From Thiohalocapsa sp963704155 (GTDB taxonomy: Bacteria > Pseudomonadota > Gammaproteobacteria > Chromatiales > Chromatiaceae), in NCBI GenBank assembly GCA_963704155.1, contig CAVPHF010000028.1, forward strand, positions 124,001 to 188,000: a stretch of 64,000 bases of DNA, given 5' to 3'. Below are positions 14,730 to 23,367 of the stretch, piece after piece. The position numbers and the translations under genes were made by a program. Position 1 is the stretch's first letter, and every line of letters begins with the position of its first letter. Below the pieces are notes generated by a model. It had not been told where the DNA came from, did not search any database, and saw only the letters and a program-made list of their open reading frames with translations.

Positions 14730-17513
14730 TCAGCCGCCGAGTTCATCAAGCAACTCGCGCACGCGTTGCTCGCCGGAGAAGGGCTTGCGGGTCAGATCGA
14801 GCAGCAACACGCGCGCCTCGGTGTTACGGCCCGCGGCGATCAATGCCTCGGCATAGTGCAACGCGATATCCGGATCAGCCGGCTCGGCGGCGCGCGCGCC
14901 CTCGAGCAACTCGAGCGCACGCTCTAGGTCGCCTCGCCAGTTGAGCAGCGCGCCGAGTGTGTCCATGATCGCCGCGTCGCCCGGCATCAGGCGATTGGCA
15001 CGCTCCGCGTAGAGCAGCGCGCGCTCCGGCTCGCTGTCGCGCAGCAGCCAAGCAAGGTTGTTCATGACCAAGGGGTCGCCGGGTCGCTCCTCCATGAGCC
15101 CCTCCAAGATGGCCCGCGCATCATCGAGCCGATCCAGCGATTCCAGGGCCTGCGCCAGCATCAGCCGTGCACCGCTGTCACTCGGATGGCCGGTAGTCCA
15201 ATCTGAAATGGTCCGCAGATAGCCATCGACGTCACCGAGCGCATACTGCACCGCGGCCCGTTTTCGCATCAGCACACGGTCCTCCGCATCCTTCGCCTGC
15301 AGGGCCTCGAGCAGCAGCAAGGCATCATTGAGGGCGCCCCGGCGATAGAGCTGTTCGGCGCGGCGCTCGAGCAATGCCGGGTGTTCGCCTACGCTCGCGG
15401 TCAGTCGCTCGAGCAGCGCGATTCGGCTGTCGATGACGACATCGGCCGCCAGCGCCGCGTCCAGCGCCCTGGAACGCAACGGGTGGTCGGGCTCTGCGGC
15501 CAGGCCGTCGACCAGAGACGCTTCCATGTCCTCGAGCTGAGCCGTCTCGGCGTAGGCGCGAGCAAGCTGGTAATGCGCGGCGGCATCCTTGGGACTGCGC
15601 AGCAGGACCTGCTGATAGGTCTTGATTGCCTGCTCCATGTCCCCGGTCGCCATCTGCGACTCGCCCGCCATCGCCAAGAGTCGCGGCGAGGCGGTCAGTT
15701 GATCCGGGGCCGACAACAGCAGCGTGCGCGCGCGTTGCGGCTGAGCCGCGTCGAGGTAGGCGCGCGCCAGGGCCAGCAGTAGATCGAGATCCTCGGGATG
15801 GCTGCCAACCGCGGCCTCCAAGCGCTGCTGCCGTGCACTCGGGCCGCCATCGCGCGCATCCAGCGCGGCCAGAGCCAAGATCGCCTCCGTATGACCAGGC
15901 CGCGCATCGAGAAATGCCTCCAGCACGGCCCGCGCACCGTTAAGATCGTCGGCGCGCAGGCGCAGACTAGACAGGTTGAGCGCCGCATCGGCGTGCCCAG
16001 GCTGCACAGACAGGGCCTCCTCGAAGGCGTCACGCGCCGCATCGAGCGCCCCCGAGCCAAGGCGCGCCAGACCCAGGGCGTTGAGCACGGCAGCATCATC
16101 TCGGCGCAGCTCCGCCAGGGTCTCGGCCAGGTCCAATGCCCGGCGTTTCGAACCCTGCGTCATCAGGATCTTGACCCGCACCAGCTGCGCGGCGCGGTTC
16201 AGCGGATCCGACTCGAGCGCCGTCTCAAGCTCGGCAAGGGCCGCATCCGCGTCACCAAGGTCCATCAGGTTGCCGGCGGCGGCGACGCGATAATCGGCCT
16301 GGTCCGGATCCAGCTCAATGGCTCGCCTGAACCAATGCCGCGCCTCGGCCGGCCGCCCTTGCAACGACAGCGTCTCCGCCAAGAGGGCTGGCAGCGCAGC
16401 CGGCAGCGAAGACGTCAAAGTCGCGGAGGCCGCCAGCGGCATCAGCAACTGCTCCGCAGCCGCGGGCTTGCCTTGACGCAAGAACAGCCGCGCCAGGCGC
16501 AGGTTGGCGTCCGCGGCGCGCGGGCGTGCGCGCAGATAACGCCGCAACAGCTCCTCCCCCGCGGCGAGGTTTTCGCGTGCGATCTCGGCGTCGGCGAGCG
16601 CCAGTATCGCCAACAGGTTCTCGGGGTCGTAGCTGAGATAGGCTTGTATCGACTCGATGCCGCGATGGACCAATCCCTGCTTCAGCATCAGCAGGCCGCG
16701 ACCGAGCTGAAGCGCCGGAAAATTCGGCAGATCGGCCTCGACGGCGTCCAGATCGCTCGCCGCCGCGGCCATCTGTCCCAGCTGTAAACGGACTAGCGCC
16801 CGCTTGAAGCGCGGCATCCACTTGTTGCGCGCGGCCACCTCCGCCTTGACCAGCGACTGCTCGGCGCGCACGTAATCGCCAAGGCCGTAGTCCAAGTCAG
16901 CCAGCCGTTCCCAAGCCGCGGCCGATTCGGGGTGCGCAATGGTCGCCTCGACCAACAATGACCGGGCCTCAGCGGCACGGCCCACAGCCAGCGCGAGGCG
17001 CGCCTGTCCGACAAGCGCGTCCAGCTGACCCGGGATCAGCGCCCGCGCCGCATCGAATGCCGCACCTGCGGCATGGGCATCGCCGACGCCAAGGTAGGCG
17101 CTGCCGCGCAGCCCCTCGAGTTCGGCTTGCCGCTCCGGGTCGGGGAAGGAGGCCCGTGCGATCTCGTCGAGCATGCGCAGATGCGCGCCCTGGCTCAACA
17201 AGGCCCGCAGCAGCGGCAACAGCGTGCGCTCGGGCTCGACTCCAGCCGCGCGCGCCAGCAGCAACTCCTGCTCGGCACGGTCTCCCTGGAACAGGTCCAG
17301 ATAGACGTCCGCGAGCAACAGACGCGCGCGGGCATCCTGCGGTGATTCGGCAACCCGGGTCTCCAGCATCCCGAGGGCTTGTTTGAGATCGCCCTGCCGC
17401 CAAAGGTCGCGGATCGCCGGCACGCCGCCATCGGCGACGGCATCATCGCAGCCGACCAGCGCCGCGACTGCGACAAGACAAGCAGTCAACCAGGAGCGAG
17501 CGCCCTGTGCCAT
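14730..17513 (-). CDS. PrsT-like TPR-repeat lipoprotein
   Basis: 927-residue protein with a signal peptide and lipobox (ALVGC, Cys at about residue 24), followed almost entirely by tetratricopeptide helices (A/L/G/Y-rich 34-residue units from about residue 35 to 920). Length, lipobox and all-TPR layout match the PEP-CTERM/exosortase-associated protein PrsT, an outer-membrane assembly scaffold linked to exopolysaccharide export. Other bacterial TPR lipoproteins are possible. The ATG at 17513 is chosen because it starts the signal peptide; the upstream extension in frame is not signal-like. No exosortase or exopolysaccharide synthesis genes flank it here. Confidence 0.7.
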   Translation of the reverse strand: MAQGARSWLTACLVAVAALVGCDDAVADGGVPAIRDLWRQGDLKQALGMLETRVAESPQDARARLLLADVYLDLFQGDRAEQELLLARAAGVEPERTLLPLLRALLSQGAHLRMLDEIARASFPDPERQAELEGLRGSAYLGVGDAHAAGAAFDAARALIPGQLDALVGQARLALAVGRAAEARSLLVEATIAHPESAAAWERLADLDYGLGDYVRAEQSLVKAEVAARNKWMPRFKRALVRLQLGQMAAAASDLDAVEADLPNFPALQLGRGLLMLKQGLVHRGIESIQAYLSYDPENLLAILALADAEIARENLAAGEELLRRYLRARPRAADANLRLARLFLRQGKPAAAEQLLMPLAASATLTSSLPAALPALLAETLSLQGRPAEARHWFRRAIELDPDQADYRVAAAGNLMDLGDADAALAELETALESDPLNRAAQLVRVKILMTQGSKRRALDLAETLAELRRDDAAVLNALGLARLGSGALDAARDAFEEALSVQPGHADAALNLSSLRLRADDLNGARAVLEAFLDARPGHTEAILALAALDARDGGPSARQQRLEAAVGSHPEDLDLLLALARAYLDAAQPQRARTLLLSAPDQLTASPRLLAMAGESQMATGDMEQAIKTYQQVLLRSPKDAAAHYQLARAYAETAQLEDMEASLVDGLAAEPDHPLRSRALDAALAADVVIDSRIALLERLTASVGEHPALLERRAEQLYRRGALNDALLLLEALQAKDAEDRVLMRKRAAVQYALGDVDGYLRTISDWTTGHPSDSGARLMLAQALESLDRLDDARAILEGLMEERPGDPLVMNNLAWLLRDSEPERALLYAERANRLMPGDAAIMDTLGALLNWRGDLERALELLEGARAAEPADPDIALHYAEALIAAGRNTEARVLLLDLTRKPFSGEQRVRELLDELGG

Positions 17514-17595
17514 CGGCAAAGCACCGCGCACAGGCCGAACACACCTAGTCTCTTGCAGTTCCTTCCATCCGACGTGCGCTATCGTCAGCAAAACC

Positions 17596-17628
17596 CTGGT
17601 CCTCGACTGGTCCTCGACTGGTCCTCGA
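17596..17628. repeat. Three perfect 11-bp tandem repeats
   Basis: The unit CTGGTCCTCGA is present three times head to tail between the divergent PrsT-like gene and the exported-protein gene. Possibly a slippage product or a repeated binding site. Confidence 0.85.
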
Positions 17629-17704
17629 TACTCGAAACGCCAAACTCGCTGGTATAGTCGCGGCACGAATCACGGTAATCGACGCAAACGCCAGGCCGCC
17701 AGCA

Positions 17705-18436
17705 ATGCCTAGAACCTCATGCCTGCAAGGGTCCCCCGCTGCCGCGCCCAGCCGCGGAGCAGCAGCCCGGGACGGGACGACGAAACATAGCAGACGACTG
17801 GGAGCGTCTACGCTGTTGAGCCTGATGCTTTCCTTGCCCATGGCGCCAACCCTAGCTGAGACCCATGACGTCATCGGCTCGGGTTTTACACCATCCGACG
17901 ACGGCATCTGGACGAAGATCGGCGCTGACAACAGTCCTCCGGGCGGCCCGCCCGACAGCCCGGCCAATCGCCGTCGCGACGGACTTAAGCAGGGACCGAT
18001 CGACATTGCCGGGCGCAGGGTCCGCAGCAGTGCCGATCGCGAGACCGCCAAGCCGCTGCAGTTTTACATGCGCTTGGACGCCGAAACAGTCAGCGGCGAC
18101 CGGCATTTCTTGAACAGCCCCCTGAGACTGACGGACCCGCCCGCGGACAATGCATCTGAGAGCAATGCGGCCATGACTTCGGCCCTGGGCGCAGGGGCGT
18201 CATCCGGCAACGGCTTCATGGTCGAGGCGCAAGCCGCCGAGCACGTCGATGGCGCTCGATCGACCGGCGCTCGCGGTACCGACATCGGCAAGGCCCTGCC
18301 ACCCGGCAGCACGGACCTCAGGACCACGACCTATCTCGACTTTGCCGTCGCCTGGCGCTACCGAGACCTTGACAGGGATCTGCATCGGGACACCCTGCAT
18401 AGAGACACCGGCAGCCGCTCGCTAAATTATCGGTAG
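17705..18436 (+). CDS. Putative exported protein of unknown function
   Basis: 243 residues. A basic stretch followed by a hydrophobic segment and a plausible cleavage site (LMLSLPMAPTLAET, about residues 39-52) looks like a signal peptide; the ATG at 17825 would give a short version. The mature part is hydrophilic and rich in Asp, Arg, Ser and Gly, with an Arg/Asp C-terminus (RYRDLDRDLHRDTLHRD). No family is recognised. It is divergent from the PrsT-like gene. It may be a real secreted protein or a chance open frame in GC-rich DNA. Confidence 0.4.
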   Translation: MPRTSCLQGSPAAAPSRGAAARDGTTKHSRRLGASTLLSLMLSLPMAPTLAETHDVIGSGFTPSDDGIWTKIGADNSPPGGPPDSPANRRRDGLKQGPIDIAGRRVRSSADRETAKPLQFYMRLDAETVSGDRHFLNSPLRLTDPPADNASESNAAMTSALGAGASSGNGFMVEAQAAEHVDGARSTGARGTDIGKALPPGSTDLRTTTYLDFAVAWRYRDLDRDLHRDTLHRDTGSRSLNYR

Positions 18437-18495
18437 GCCGCGAATTTCGCATCAAGGCCATTGCCAAGACTCCAGCGCTGCGGCCAGTTCTTGGC

Positions 18496-18523
18496 GCCCG
18501 TCGCCCGCCCGGGTGCGACGGGC
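18496..18523 (-). terminator. Hairpin downstream of fbp
   Basis: A perfect 9-bp stem GCCCGTCGC/GCGACGGGC with a 10-nt loop, 13 bp past the fbp stop. No proper U-tract follows on the minus strand, so termination is uncertain. Confidence 0.4.
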
Positions 18524-18535
18524 AGGCCGGGCCCG

Positions 18536-19546
18536 CTATTCGGTGTGGTAGCCCTGGATGCGCTCGACCTCGTTGCGAGACCCGAGGATGACGGGCACGC
18601 GTTGATGCAGCGACTCGGGCTGCAGGTCCATGATGCGCTGCGGACCCGTAACCGATCCGCCGCCGGCTTGCTCGACGATGAATGACATCGGGTTGGCCTC
18701 GTAGAGCAGGCGCAGTTTGCCGCCCTGCCCCTTGTCCTTCATCTTGGCGTCCAGCGGATACATGAATACCCCGCCGCGGGTCAGAATACGGTGGACCTCG
18801 GCGACCATGGATGCGATCCAACGCATATTGAAGTCCTTGCCGCGCGGCCCCTCTTTGCCGGCAAGACATTCGTCCACGTAACGCTTGATAGGCTCCTCCC
18901 AGAAGCGCATGTTAGAGGCATTGATCGCAAACTCCTGGGTATCGGCCGGGATGGACATATCCGGATGCGTCAGGATGAACTCGCCGATGTTCTGGTCAAG
19001 CGTAAAGCCGTTCACGCCCTTGCCAGTGGTCAGCACCATCATGGTCGATGGCCCGTACAGCGCATAACCGGCGGCCACCTGCTGCGTGCCGGCCTGCAGA
19101 AAGTCGCGTACGCCGGGCTGTTCGGTGCCGCCCGGGCAGCGCAGAATCGAAAATATGGTGCCCACCGACACGTTGACGTCGATGTTCGAGGAACCGTCCA
19201 GCGGGTCGAAGGTGATCAGATATTTGCCGCGCGGATACTCGCTCGGGATCTGGTAGACCTCGTCCATCTCCTCCGAGGCCATCGCCGCAAGGTGACCAGC
19301 CCAGATGTTGCACTGGATAAACATCTCGTTGGACAGCACGTCGAGCTTCTTCTGCGTCTCGCCCTGCACGTTCTCGCTGCCGGCGCTGCCGAGCGCACCG
19401 ACCAAGGCGCCGTGGTTGACCTGATTACTGATCATCTTACAGGCGGTGACGATGTCGTTGAGCAACGCGGTAAACTCGCCCGTGGCGCCGGGCGCGCGGC
19501 GCTGCTCCTCGCTGAAGAACTGTGTAATAGTGGTGCCGTGATCCAT
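18536..19546 (-). CDS. fbp: Fructose-1,6-bisphosphatase class I
   Basis: Hydrolyses fructose 1,6-bisphosphate in gluconeogenesis and the Calvin cycle. The metal-binding motif FDPLDGSSNIDVN lies at about residues 113-125, and the substrate loop GGVFMYP is near residue 256. 336 residues, normal. In an autotrophic phototroph it would serve CO2 fixation, although no Calvin-cycle cluster is adjacent. Confidence 0.97.
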   Translation of the reverse strand: MDHGTTITQFFSEEQRRAPGATGEFTALLNDIVTACKMISNQVNHGALVGALGSAGSENVQGETQKKLDVLSNEMFIQCNIWAGHLAAMASEEMDEVYQIPSEYPRGKYLITFDPLDGSSNIDVNVSVGTIFSILRCPGGTEQPGVRDFLQAGTQQVAAGYALYGPSTMMVLTTGKGVNGFTLDQNIGEFILTHPDMSIPADTQEFAINASNMRFWEEPIKRYVDECLAGKEGPRGKDFNMRWIASMVAEVHRILTRGGVFMYPLDAKMKDKGQGGKLRLLYEANPMSFIVEQAGGGSVTGPQRIMDLQPESLHQRVPVILGSRNEVERIQGYHTE

Positions 19547-19631
19547 TGACTATCGACCTCATTGTGTTGAGCGGGCCGGCGCGGGTGGCGCCCGCGAGCG
19601 GCAAAATGCTGGGGGTAAGAAGACGCCCGAC

Positions 19632-19660
19632 ATTATAAGGCTTCACTCGACGGCGTTCGA
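19632..19660 (-). promoter_or_regulatory. Predicted promoter of fbp
   Basis: Minus strand: a perfect -10 TATAAT (19637-19632), a 17-bp spacer and a weak -35 TCGAAC (19660-19655). The start point would be near 19625, about 80 nt before the fbp ATG. The rest of the 19547-19914 gap holds nothing I can support. Confidence 0.5.
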
Positions 19661-19914
19661 CGCGCTTTCGCAAGCGCCGGTTGCCGGATGGGGCCTGGAG
19701 CCCAGCCGTCAGAGGGCTACCGACGGCCGACTAGCGCGACCTCATGGACACCGGCCGGGGCTTGCCTTGCCCCGCTCGCCCTGGTGGAAAAAACCGATCT
19801 CTGAACGTAAGATTGCGAAATGATTACGCACGGTCGCACGGAGATGCTGTGTGGCCCTGGTTACGCGTTCGCCACAGGGCGGCGCGAGATTTAGAACTTG
19901 CCGGAGCACGGCCA

Positions 19915-20232
19915 ATGGCAGCACCAAACCAAACCGCGACAGGCTTGCTGTACAAGCTCAAACGCTTCTCTACCTCGCTGCTGCCGGTTGACCAGCAACG
20001 CCGCGGCGGCTGCAATCGTTGCGGCGAATGCTGCAAGTTGCCCTTCCCATGTCCGTTCCTGCGCTTCGACGAACAAGGGCTCAGCAGCTGCTCGGTCTAC
20101 CACGCGCGACCGCCGAGTTGCCGCAAATATCCGCGCACATCCTCCGAGAACCTGACGCCCGAGACCTGCGGCTACTACTTCGTCGACGTCAAGGATATCG
20201 GCCTCGCGACACCCCAGGCCGAGCGGGCCTAG
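19915..20232 (+). CDS. YkgJ-family cysteine-cluster protein
   Basis: 105 residues carrying the pattern CNRCGECCKLPFPCPFL..CSVYHARPPSCRKYP, which matches the YkgJ/UPF0153 family of putative Zn- or Fe-chelating proteins of unknown function. Eight or more cysteines are clustered between residues 33 and 86. The ATG at 19915 is preceded by CCGGAG; the upstream in-frame extension is not conserved-looking. A stand-alone gene, convergent with the YdjM-like gene. Confidence 0.8.
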   Translation: MAAPNQTATGLLYKLKRFSTSLLPVDQQRRGGCNRCGECCKLPFPCPFLRFDEQGLSSCSVYHARPPSCRKYPRTSSENLTPETCGYYFVDVKDIGLATPQAERA

Positions 20233-20271
20233 GTCCTGCGCCTACCATTTTCTCACAGCACCTGGGCCTGC

Positions 20272-20970
20272 TCACCACCTGGGCCAGACCGCCGCGAGGC
20301 GTTCGGTCTCGATCCCGAGTCGCCGGATGGCCGCCAGCATCGGCGCAGGGTCAGGGGTCAGACCGACCAGCACATAGAGTAATCCGATCAGGCTCAGCGA
20401 GACCGGCCAGACCTTCAAGCTGAGCGGCTTCAGCGCGGTGCCGAACGAGCGCTTGACGCGCTGGTCGAACAGATCGACGCTGGCGATCTCGTCCAACGTC
20501 AGATGCGTCAGATAGCCGAGCAGCACAAAGCCGCCGACCAACCAGGCCGCCAATGCGTCAAGGCCGAGCCACAGGTCGGCGCCGATCGCGGCAAGCAACG
20601 CCAGCACGAGCGCCATCAGCAGGCTATGCCAGATGCCGCGGTGCACGGTGAAACGCGCGAAGAGTATGCGTATCGGCCATCGAACGGCCGCCCAGACGAA
20701 GGCCCAGATCAGAACCAGATCGACCAGCTTCAGCCGTTCGGCAAAGGCGAACGCAACTAGAAAACCGATGACGATGCCGGCAAGATCGAAGACCGCGCGC
20801 ACCGGCTTGGAATCGTCGGCATCGATGTCTGGCAACAGGCTTGCCGCGACGCCCACCGTGAACAGCGCCTGGGTCTCGCCGGCGCCGCTTAACCCCTGGC
20901 CATAGCTGGCAAAGGCGGCGGCGCTGGAGACGACTGCACCGCCGATCAGATGGGTCTGGAAGTTCGCCAT
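20272..20970 (-). CDS. YdjM-family inner-membrane metal-dependent hydrolase
   Basis: 232 residues with about five hydrophobic segments and the histidine/acid motifs of the DUF457/YdjM family: H7 near the N-terminus, LLPDIDADDSK (about residues 45-55), HRGIWHS (about 112-118) and HLTLDE (about 157-162). In E. coli YdjM belongs to the SOS regulon; its biochemical role is unsettled. No LexA box was identified upstream here. Confidence 0.8.
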   Translation of the reverse strand: MANFQTHLIGGAVVSSAAAFASYGQGLSGAGETQALFTVGVAASLLPDIDADDSKPVRAVFDLAGIVIGFLVAFAFAERLKLVDLVLIWAFVWAAVRWPIRILFARFTVHRGIWHSLLMALVLALLAAIGADLWLGLDALAAWLVGGFVLLGYLTHLTLDEIASVDLFDQRVKRSFGTALKPLSLKVWPVSLSLIGLLYVLVGLTPDPAPMLAAIRRLGIETERLAAVWPRW

Positions 20971-21099
20971 CGGCGTTAGGCCCGAGATCGGCCGGAACGC
21001 GACCGGGCTGGCCTCGGGCAGCCCGCGGTCTCGTTCAGCGCAGCGCCCACGCTAGGTGCCCCAAGCACTCGCCCCCAGCCCGTCAATCATCCCAGCCCT

Positions 21100-21534
21100 C
21101 TAATCATCATAGAGTTCCGGCTTCCAGCCGAGCTGACGCGCCCGAGCGATGGCGGCGTCGTAGATGCGCCTGTGGCGCTCACGCAAGTCGTCCGGGAGCC
21201 GCGAGGCCAAGTGTCCATAGGGGGCCCAGGCGTCGCTAACCTTGTCATAGAGGTCCTGGATCGTACCCAGACTCCAGCCCGCGCACGTCTGATCCTCAGG
21301 AATCAAGCCGAAGACCTGGGCATCACGCACGATGTGGCCGGTCTGGGTCATGCCGCCGAAGGCATCGTCGTCGAGGCCGCAATAGTTGGTCTTTCGCAGC
21401 ATGGGTGCAGTCGCGGTGCTCCAGTTATTGATAAATTGACTGATAAACAGATTGTCGCGGATGGCGCGACTGCCGCCAACCCAGGATATCCCGAACAGCC
21501 GATGCAAGACACAGTCGTCGACCTGATCCGCCAT
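21100..21534 (-). CDS. Conserved-looking protein of unknown function
   Basis: 144 residues if started at the ATG at 21534; a TTG at 21507 is an alternative that would remove most of the overlap with the divergent phosphatase gene. It contains aromatic and Asn-rich segments (DNLFISQFINNWSTATAP) and a helical, charged C-terminus (DDLRERHRRIYDAAIARARQLGW). No domain is recognised. Protein-like composition on this strand makes it likely to be real. No signal peptide or membrane segment. Confidence 0.55.
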   Translation of the reverse strand: MADQVDDCVLHRLFGISWVGGSRAIRDNLFISQFINNWSTATAPMLRKTNYCGLDDDAFGGMTQTGHIVRDAQVFGLIPEDQTCAGWSLGTIQDLYDKVSDAWAPYGHLASRLPDDLRERHRRIYDAAIARARQLGWKPELYDD

Positions 21535-22101
21535 GGTGAGCCGGAAGGCGGACCCATGATCCGCGGAAACGGCTGCAACCATCCACTGAGCGCGGACGGC
21601 TGGCGGCAAATGCGTGAAGCGCTCGGGCAACAGGCGCCCTGGAATCAGATCATCTCATCACCGCTGGCGCGCTGCCGGGAATTCGCCGCGGAGCTAGCCG
21701 CCCGGCATCGCCTGCCGCTGGCCGTCGAACCGCAGCTGCGCGAGGTCGGCATGGGCGCCTGGGAGGGACGGCGGCGGTCCGCGATCGCCAGGGAAGAGCC
21801 TGAAAGCTACCAGGCATTCCTGCGCGACCCGCTCACGAACCGACCACCCGGCGGCGAGCGACTGGAGACGCTGCAAGCGCGTATCGCGGCCGCATACGAA
21901 CGCCAGCTCGCCGCCTTCCCGCGTCGTCATCTGCTGATCGTCTGCCATGCCGGCGTGACTCGCGCCGTGATCGGCCACGTATTGCAGGCGAATGCGGAAC
22001 GCTGGTATCGGATGCGCATCGACTATGCAGGGATGACGCGCATCCGCCACGGCCCATTCGGGCCAAGTATCGAGTATGTCAATGCGCCCCACCCACGTTG
22101 A
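21502..22101 (+). CDS. Histidine phosphatase family protein
   Basis: 199-residue phosphoglycerate-mutase-like phosphatase. The phospho-acceptor motif LIRHGEP is at residues 8-14, the second motif SSPLARCREFA follows at about 53-63, and the catalytic HAG (VCHAGVTRAV) is near residue 153. Closest in style to CobC/alpha-ribazole phosphatase or generic broad-specificity members; no cobalamin genes are near, so substrate is open. The start codon at 21502 overlaps the 5' end of the divergent gene. Confidence 0.85.
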   Translation: MQDTVVDLIRHGEPEGGPMIRGNGCNHPLSADGWRQMREALGQQAPWNQIISSPLARCREFAAELAARHRLPLAVEPQLREVGMGAWEGRRRSAIAREEPESYQAFLRDPLTNRPPGGERLETLQARIAAAYERQLAAFPRRHLLIVCHAGVTRAVIGHVLQANAERWYRMRIDYAGMTRIRHGPFGPSIEYVNAPHPR

Positions 22102-22234
22102 GGCGCGACCCTGGAGCCCGGCATGAGCGCGATCGCACGGCATCGATGCGGCGCGCATCAACAAGCGCGCTCCGGTAACATCGCCTATCAGAAGATCTAA
22201 AGCCAGATCATCAGCCGACCATGGGGAGTCCAGC

Positions 22235-23251
22235 ATGGCCTTGTTCGCGTTCCTGACCGGCCTATCGTTGTTCATCGTCTTCAAGGTCTTCATCCGCGCC
22301 TTCTACACCGTTAAACCCAACGAGCGGGCGGTGTTGACATCCTTCGGCCGCGCCCAGCGCGTCGGCAATCAGCTGGTGCAGGATGGCAGCCTGAGCGAGG
22401 ACGAGCGCGAGCGCTACCGCTATCCGCTGCTGCATACGGTCGGCCCCGGCGGGCCCTACTTCAAATGGCCCTGGCAGGAGGTCCACAAGGTGGACATCGC
22501 GACCCAGTCCATTGACATCACCTGGGACCCAACCAAGCGCCAGAACACCATAGAGGCGGTCACCAAAGACAACCTGACCACCGGCGTCGACGGCCAGATC
22601 CGCTATCGGGTGGCAACGAACAATCTGTACGCCTATTGCTTCGGCGTCGACAGCCCGCTAGAGCATGTCATGGGCTACTTCATCTCGGTGCTGCGCGAGC
22701 GCGTCGCAAACTTCGTCGACCCAAAGGGCCAGAGCCTAGTGGAGGGCACCGGGCTCGAGGAGGCGAGCGGCAGTGCGGCCGCCGAGCTGTCCGAGGGTGT
22801 GTCCATCAACGACCTCCGCAAGAACCTGCCACTGCTCAACGACTACATGGAGCAGCAATGCCGCTCCACCGGCGCCCGTTACGGCATCGAACTGGACGCC
22901 GCGCTGATCACGCAGATCGACCCGCCGCCGGCCGTGGATCGCGCCTTGTCGGCCATCAACAGCACCCGCAATCAGGTGGCCGCCGACATTAGTACCGCGC
23001 GTGCCGACGCCGAGCAGCAAATCACGATGAGCAAGCGCGCGGTCGACATTGCCAGCAACAATGCCCAGGCCGAGGTCGCACCATTGCGCGAGCTTGCCGA
23101 GACACTGGCCAAGATCAAGGCGACCGGCGGCGCGGGCGCACTCGATGCCTACGTGCGCAACATGCGTATCCCGTTGTTGAAGCGCGCAAGGCGCATCGTG
23201 CAGAGCACCGGGGCCGCGCCCGCGCCTTCCGGCGTGCATAGCCAGCCATAA
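22235..23251 (+). CDS. SPFH/band-7 membrane protein A
   Basis: 338 residues. An N-terminal transmembrane segment (about 2-20) is followed by a prohibitin-type SPFH domain (about 25-250; YTVKPNERAVLTSFGRAQ) and a helical stretch with Ala/Glu pattern (about 225-300). Such proteins form membrane-associated rings or scaffolds like HflK/C, stomatin or flotillin. It is followed 116 bp later by a second SPFH gene, suggesting a hetero-oligomeric pair. No NfeD or FtsH gene is next to it. Confidence 0.85.
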   Translation: MALFAFLTGLSLFIVFKVFIRAFYTVKPNERAVLTSFGRAQRVGNQLVQDGSLSEDERERYRYPLLHTVGPGGPYFKWPWQEVHKVDIATQSIDITWDPTKRQNTIEAVTKDNLTTGVDGQIRYRVATNNLYAYCFGVDSPLEHVMGYFISVLRERVANFVDPKGQSLVEGTGLEEASGSAAAELSEGVSINDLRKNLPLLNDYMEQQCRSTGARYGIELDAALITQIDPPPAVDRALSAINSTRNQVAADISTARADAEQQITMSKRAVDIASNNAQAEVAPLRELAETLAKIKATGGAGALDAYVRNMRIPLLKRARRIVQSTGAAPAPSGVHSQP

Positions 23252-23367
23252 CGGATGCTGAAGACAAGCCGGAGCCATCCGCCCGACTTGCGCCGGGCAC
23301 CCTGGCCAAGCGCCGCCATTGATCTGGCCCTTCGAACCTCCAACCCGAATCTTTCCGGTAAACCGCC

